Assembly (NCBI RefSeq): GCF_009695545.1
Contig: NZ_VUNS01000010.1
Coordinates: 1-64,000 of the forward strand
DNA: 64,000 nt
Source: Victivallis lenta
GTDB taxonomy: Bacteria; Verrucomicrobiota; Lentisphaeria; Victivallales; Victivallaceae
Direction of reading: 5' to 3'
The position numbers were made by a program, and so were the translations under genes. Of the stretch, positions 60,560 through 64,000 are shown piece after piece. Positions within the stretch are counted from its first letter, which is position 1, and each line of letters opens with the position of its first letter. Below the pieces are notes generated by a model. It saw nothing but the letters and a program-made list of their open reading frames with translations. It ran no database searches and was not told the origin of the DNA.

Positions 60560-61897
60560 TCATATCGCCCCCTTTCCATTCAGCACGATCTGCCTTTCGA
60601 TTTCATGAACGGTCATCGCCTTTCCGGGAGCCGGGCAGACCGCCTGACAGGCGCCGCAGCCGATGCACAGCGCGGCATTCACCGGGCGCGGCGTGCCGTT
60701 GGCCCGGAGCGTGATTGCGCCGGTCGGACAGGCGGCCGCGCATTTCCCGCATTTTTCCCCATCCTGAAAGACGATGCAGCTTCGCGGATTGAATTTCGCC
60801 TCCGCAATCTTCGTTTTCCGTTTGGCGGCGAGCGTCAGCGAACGGATCGCCCCCGTCGGACAGACCTGCGAGCACCGGTTGCAGTCGAATCGGCAGGCGC
60901 CGCGCGAGAGATCCAGCGATACCGGACCGTCGCCGCCGGGAGCCGGAACGATGATCTTCGCCGGACAGTTCGCCGTGCAGAGCTGGCACGCCGTGCATCT
61001 GGCGGCGAACCGCTCCGCATCCCCCGCGCCGGGCGGCAGGATCAGGAACCGTTTCGCATACTCCGCCAGTTTGCCCATGCCGGTTTTCGCCAGCACCATC
61101 CCGGCGGCGACTCCGGCGACCAGCACGCCGCCGTTGATCAGAAACGCCCGGCGCGCCTGATCGACCGGCGGAGTTTTCCGCTCCGGCAGCGCGAACTTCA
61201 CCGCCTGGAGCCGGCAGGCGGAAACGCAATTCATGCAGCGGACGCAGCGTTCGTTGTCAAGCGTTCCGTTGTGAGGGTCGATGCATCCCGCCGGACAGAC
61301 CTTCACGCACATGCCGCATTTGACGCACCGGTCGGTCAGGCGCAGCCGGAAAACCCCGTGCTTTGCGATCAGGCCGAGCAAAGTTCCGACCGGGCAGATC
61401 GCGGTGTAGTAAATCCGTTTTTTCCAGACGGCGAGGATCACAATCACAATCAGCGGGATCACGCTTCCGGCGGTGAACGAACCGGCGATCCGCCCGAAAT
61501 TGGAATAGGGATCGAGCAGCAGAAACAGCGCCGTCCAGCCGAACGCCAGCATTCCGAACGCGGTTCCGGCGACGGCGTAGCGGGTTCTGCGGAAATTCGG
61601 AACCGCCGTTCCCTTTCGCCGGGAGAGGAAGCCGATCGCATCCTGCAGGATGCCGAACGGGCAAAGCACCGCGCAGTAGAACCGTCCGAACAGAAACGTG
61701 AACGCCGCGATTCCGAGCGCGGTCGCGAGTGCCCCGGCGGAAAATGCCGCAAGGCACCTCATCAATGCCGGACCGAACTGCACATGCAGCATTTCTGCAA
61801 TACCGCCGCCGATTCCGGCAAATGCGGCTCCGCAACCCAGCAGAAAAAACGCGGCGGCGGCGATTCGCAGCGGTTTCCATAACGATTGTCTTTTCAT
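60560..61897 (-). CDS. Membrane polyferredoxin (NapH/CcoG-like 4Fe-4S protein)
   Basis: A 445-residue protein with about four to five membrane helices in residues 1-180 carrying CxxxCP motifs (FYCAVLCPFG, IYYTAICPVG) typical of NapH/YccM/RdxA-like membrane electron-transfer proteins. Several [4Fe-4S] motifs follow (CVKCGMCVKVCP, CVRCMNCVSAC, CTACQLCTANCP, CNRCSQVCP, CGKCAAACP, CIGCGACQAVCP) and a further hydrophobic segment (about 235-255). It could move electrons from quinol or ferredoxin across the membrane to the exported AKRs. ATG 61897 has GGAGAG at 6 nt. Confidence 0.82.
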   Translation of the reverse strand: MKRQSLWKPLRIAAAAFFLLGCGAAFAGIGGGIAEMLHVQFGPALMRCLAAFSAGALATALGIAAFTFLFGRFYCAVLCPFGILQDAIGFLSRRKGTAVPNFRRTRYAVAGTAFGMLAFGWTALFLLLDPYSNFGRIAGSFTAGSVIPLIVIVILAVWKKRIYYTAICPVGTLLGLIAKHGVFRLRLTDRCVKCGMCVKVCPAGCIDPHNGTLDNERCVRCMNCVSACRLQAVKFALPERKTPPVDQARRAFLINGGVLVAGVAAGMVLAKTGMGKLAEYAKRFLILPPGAGDAERFAARCTACQLCTANCPAKIIVPAPGGDGPVSLDLSRGACRFDCNRCSQVCPTGAIRSLTLAAKRKTKIAEAKFNPRSCIVFQDGEKCGKCAAACPTGAITLRANGTPRPVNAALCIGCGACQAVCPAPGKAMTVHEIERQIVLNGKGAI

Positions 61898-61941
61898 TTT
61901 GCTCTCTCCGGGGCGATTCGTTTCCGGCCTTTCCTCCATTC

Positions 61942-61971
61942 AAGATAACGGTTACAGTTACTCTAAGTCAA
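61942..61971 (-). promoter_or_regulatory. Promoter of polyferredoxin-tatAC-AKR operon
   Basis: Minus-strand TTGACT (61966-61971), 18-nt spacer, TATCTT (61942-61947). The -10 is within GTTATCTTGA (61940-61949), identical to the ten bases around the rex -10. Confidence 0.5.
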
Positions 61972-62115
61972 TGATGCTTTTTCAAAAAATGCGGAAAAAT
62001 TTATTTGAGCCGGAAAAAACTGATATCCGAGGGAGAATGGATCACCACTCATCCCTCTTGCCGTTCCCGAAGAAGCCGTCGGGGGAGGCGGAAAGGAGTG
62101 ACCTTCCGGCCCGAT

Positions 62116-62319
62116 TCAGGCATTTTTTTCTTCGCTTTCGGCGGTATTTCCCTTTGCAGCCGTCAACTCCCGGCTCTCTGAATTCAGGGACTCCTTCGCC
62201 TTTTTGAATTCATAGGAGGCCCGGCCCATCGCGCGGGCGAGTTCGGGGATGCGTTTTGCGCCGAAGACGATCAGGATAAAGAGTGCGATCAGAATGATTT
62301 CCGTAAAACCGAGCGACAT
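62116..62319 (-). CDS. tatA: Twin-arginine translocase subunit TatA (2)
   Basis: A 67-residue protein nearly identical to the other TatA over the first 41 residues (one Val/Ala change) but with a different acidic tail (ESLNSESRELTAAKG). GAAGGAGAA precedes the ATG. It follows the second AKR gene by 22 nt. The conserved head suggests a recent duplication or strong constraint. Confidence 0.92.
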   Translation of the reverse strand: MSLGFTEIILIALFILIVFGAKRIPELARAMGRASYEFKKAKESLNSESRELTAAKGNTAESEEKNA

Positions 62320-62341
62320 GGTGAATTTCTCCTTCTTATGA

Positions 62342-63628
62342 TTACGCTTCGAGATCGTTTCTGACCCGTTTCAGCAGCTCCGGGATGTTGAGCTTCTGCG
62401 GACATTTTGCGAGGCAGGCGCCGCAGTTCACGCACGCCGACGCGGGCGCGCCGCGCTGGATCGGCGACATGGAGACCGTGTAGTCGAACAGCGCCTTCTT
62501 TTTGTTCTTGTGCAGCAGATAGTTGTTGTAGACGTAAGCGAAAATGTAACCGATCGCCACGTTGTGCGGACACGGAATGCACTGATAGCAGCCGGTGCAG
62601 TCGATGTGGCCGGGGGCCTGCCGGAACGCCCTGATCGCCGCTCCGAGCGCCTTGCGTTCATCCGGCGTGAGCATGTTCGGCTTCGCTTTGGAGGCGTAGC
62701 GGAGGTTGGCTTCGACATCCGCCATCGAGCCCATGCCGCTGACCGCGACGCTGACCTCCGGGATATCCCACAGGTAGTCGAGCGCCCACTCCACGTCGGG
62801 TTTGACAACTCCCGTTGAGCGCAGGGCTTCGCGCATCGCCGGCGGCAGGTTTGCGAGAAATCCGGTGCGGACCGGCTTCATCACGGCCAGTCCCATGCCG
62901 TTGGCGGCGGCGTACTTCGGGCCGAGACATCCTGCTTCATATTCATAGTCGAGATAATTGTGCTGGATCAGGCAGAAGTCCCAGGGGGCGGATTCGACCA
63001 CCTCCTTGAACAGTCCGAGCCGGTCGTGGAACGAAAAGCCCGCGAAACGGATTTTTCCCTGCTCCTTGAGCTTCATGATCCTGTCGATCAGTTTGAACGG
63101 GATCACCTTCTCCTTCCAGCCCCGGTGCATGATCATGTGGATGTGGTAGAAGTCGATCACGTCGGTTCCGATCGCCCGGCGGGACTCGTCGAAAAATTTC
63201 TCGAAATCCTCCGGCCGCTCCATGATCCACCACGGCGACTTGGAAGTCACGTAGACCCGGTCGCGCCAGTTCCCCTTGAGAGCTTTTCCTGCAACCGCTT
63301 CGCTCTGTCCGCCGAGGTAGACCCGGCCGGTGTCGATGTAGTTCACGCCGCCTTCGATTGCGCGACGGATCATGGCGACGCTCTGCGCCGCGTCCACGGT
63401 CTTGCCGTCTGCGAGCATCGGCAGCCGCAGGAGGCCGAAGCCGAGCGCGGAGACATTGACGCCGGTGCGCCCCATCGGGCGATACTGCATCTGGGGATTG
63501 AAATTCAAAACCGGACCTTGGGGGGGTACGGCGGCACTCTCCGCCGCTTTCAGAACCGCTCCTTTGCCGAACATCGCTCCGGCGGTGGTCATCAACGCCG
63601 CTGATTTCAGAAATTCACGTCGGTTCAT
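62342..63628 (-). CDS. Tat-exported aldo/keto reductase with two [4Fe-4S] clusters (2)
   Basis: A 428-residue paralogue of the AKR at 57785 with the signal MNRREFLKSAALMTTAGA, barrel residues Asp and Tyr in YIDTGRVYLGG, Lys in VTSKSPWW and His in FYHIHMIM, and C-terminal CTGCYQCIPCP and CVNCGACLAKCP motifs. AAGGAAAC before ATG. It precedes tatA2 and probably is cotranscribed with the partial hydrolase gene upstream (19 nt away). Confidence 0.85.
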   Translation of the reverse strand: MNRREFLKSAALMTTAGAMFGKGAVLKAAESAAVPPQGPVLNFNPQMQYRPMGRTGVNVSALGFGLLRLPMLADGKTVDAAQSVAMIRRAIEGGVNYIDTGRVYLGGQSEAVAGKALKGNWRDRVYVTSKSPWWIMERPEDFEKFFDESRRAIGTDVIDFYHIHMIMHRGWKEKVIPFKLIDRIMKLKEQGKIRFAGFSFHDRLGLFKEVVESAPWDFCLIQHNYLDYEYEAGCLGPKYAAANGMGLAVMKPVRTGFLANLPPAMREALRSTGVVKPDVEWALDYLWDIPEVSVAVSGMGSMADVEANLRYASKAKPNMLTPDERKALGAAIRAFRQAPGHIDCTGCYQCIPCPHNVAIGYIFAYVYNNYLLHKNKKKALFDYTVSMSPIQRGAPASACVNCGACLAKCPQKLNIPELLKRVRNDLEA

Positions 63629-63647
63629 GGTGTTTCCTTCTTGTTTC

Positions 63648-64000
63648 TTATGCAGCCAAACCGATCAGGTGCGCCGGATTGCTTCGCACCATCTGGTCAA
63701 TCGCTTTTTGCGGAATCCCGTCGTCGAGCAGTTCGCGGACGCACTGCCGCATTCCGTCGATCGGATTCGGATTTCCGCGTTGTCCGAGATCGGTCGAAAT
63801 GAAGCTGCGTTCGGGGATGATTTTGATATAGTTCAGAAATTCTTCACGGCTTTGCCGTTCGAACTGCGGATTGCCGGTGCCGGGACCCCAGAGGCGGGGC
63901 AGATAGCAGTACTCCACAAAGGCTCCGAAGTCGACCGCCTGTTTGATCTGGTCCGGCGTCATCTTCCAGATCAGCGAGTTGACGTGGGTGACGACGAACT
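63648..64000 (-). CDS. Metal-dependent hydrolase-like protein (DUF6282/amidohydrolase type), 3' part
   Basis: The frame enters from the right edge (..VVTHVNSLIWKMTPDQ..) and ends at 63648, giving at least 117 residues. VVTHVNSLIWKMTPDQIKQAVDFGAFVEYCYLP and the later SFISTDLGQRGNP resemble the second half of DUF6282/phosphotriesterase-like TIM-barrel hydrolases, in which the His of THVN and the Asp of STDLGQ would bind metal. The gene lies 19 nt upstream of the AKR gene in the same direction. The N-terminal half is outside the window. Confidence 0.65.
   Translation of the reverse strand, partial: FVVTHVNSLIWKMTPDQIKQAVDFGAFVEYCYLPRLWGPGTGNPQFERQSREEFLNYIKIIPERSFISTDLGQRGNPNPIDGMRQCVRELLDDGIPQKAIDQMVRSNPAHLIGLAA

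Overview
The window looks like a chromosomal stretch of a Gram-negative, fermentative, glycan-degrading bacterium of the Lentisphaerota (Victivallis-like). This is inferred from gene style, not from a marker gene: seven single-gene pseudopilins with an [16 protein letters not shown]-type N-terminus and a C-terminal H...DGH/DGS motif, many GntR-headed LacI-type regulators, large secreted TIM-barrel hydrolases, Tat-exported Fe-S aldo/keto reductases, and [FeFe]-hydrogenases with AdhE. Coding density is high, with sigma70-like TTGACA/TATAAT promoters. I recognised no rRNA, tRNA, CRISPR array or insertion sequence.

Bases 1-30,800 are mostly carbohydrate-utilisation cassettes. Most have the same plan: a regulator, then a pseudopilin gene, then one or more secreted hydrolases, sometimes with a transporter. 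Cassettes: pseudopilin 2178-2888 with a GH-A hydrolase 260-2134 and divergent regulator 3123-4193; regulator 7495-8610, pseudopilin 6758-7459 and GH42-like hydrolase 4222-6756; a DapA/NanA-family lyase, pseudopilin, Asp-box protein, esterase-like hydrolase and sodium:solute symporter on the minus strand (15401-9643) with a divergent AraC regulator; regulator 19105, pseudopilin 20369, secreted hydrolase-like protein, MBL-fold enzyme and a small unknown; pseudopilin 28472 with two envelope proteins, preceded by a 38-bp hairpin tandem array. Between them lie housekeeping-type genes: GDPD phosphodiesterase, LemA plus an M48 protease, an ABC exporter with an HlyD-like partner, and an OlsB-like acyltransferase.

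Bases 31,000-44,400 form an anaerobic redox island: AdhE, then a five-gene plus-strand operon (thioredoxin-fold ferredoxin, sensory HydS-type [FeFe]-hydrogenase with PAS domain, SpoIIE-type phosphatase, a second small ferredoxin, and a catalytic-type HydA). Facing it is a minus-strand operon (Rex, ferredoxin, HydS, SpoIIE-type phosphatase, Eis-like acetyltransferase) whose first four genes overlap by 4 nt each. The sensory module is therefore present twice in inverted orientation around one HydA, with the NADH/NAD sensor Rex heading the second copy. H2 or redox state sensed by HydS is probably relayed through the phosphatases to unknown targets.

Bases 44,400-57,500 return to glycan cassettes: a DUF4434-like protein with a divergent GntR regulator and shared operators; pseudopilin, 993-aa hydrolase and GPH symporter; an AraC regulator; a truncated hydrolase remnant; and pseudopilin with a 1023-aa DUF6259-like hydrolase whose DNA looks richer in A+T than its surroundings.

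Bases 57,600-64,000 hold a minus-strand Tat locus: two Tat-signal Fe-S aldo/keto reductases, two TatA proteins, one TatC, a membrane polyferredoxin and a DUF1893 lipoprotein, running from a partial metal-dependent hydrolase at the right edge. It appears to be a dedicated export and electron-delivery system for periplasmic Fe-S oxidoreductases.
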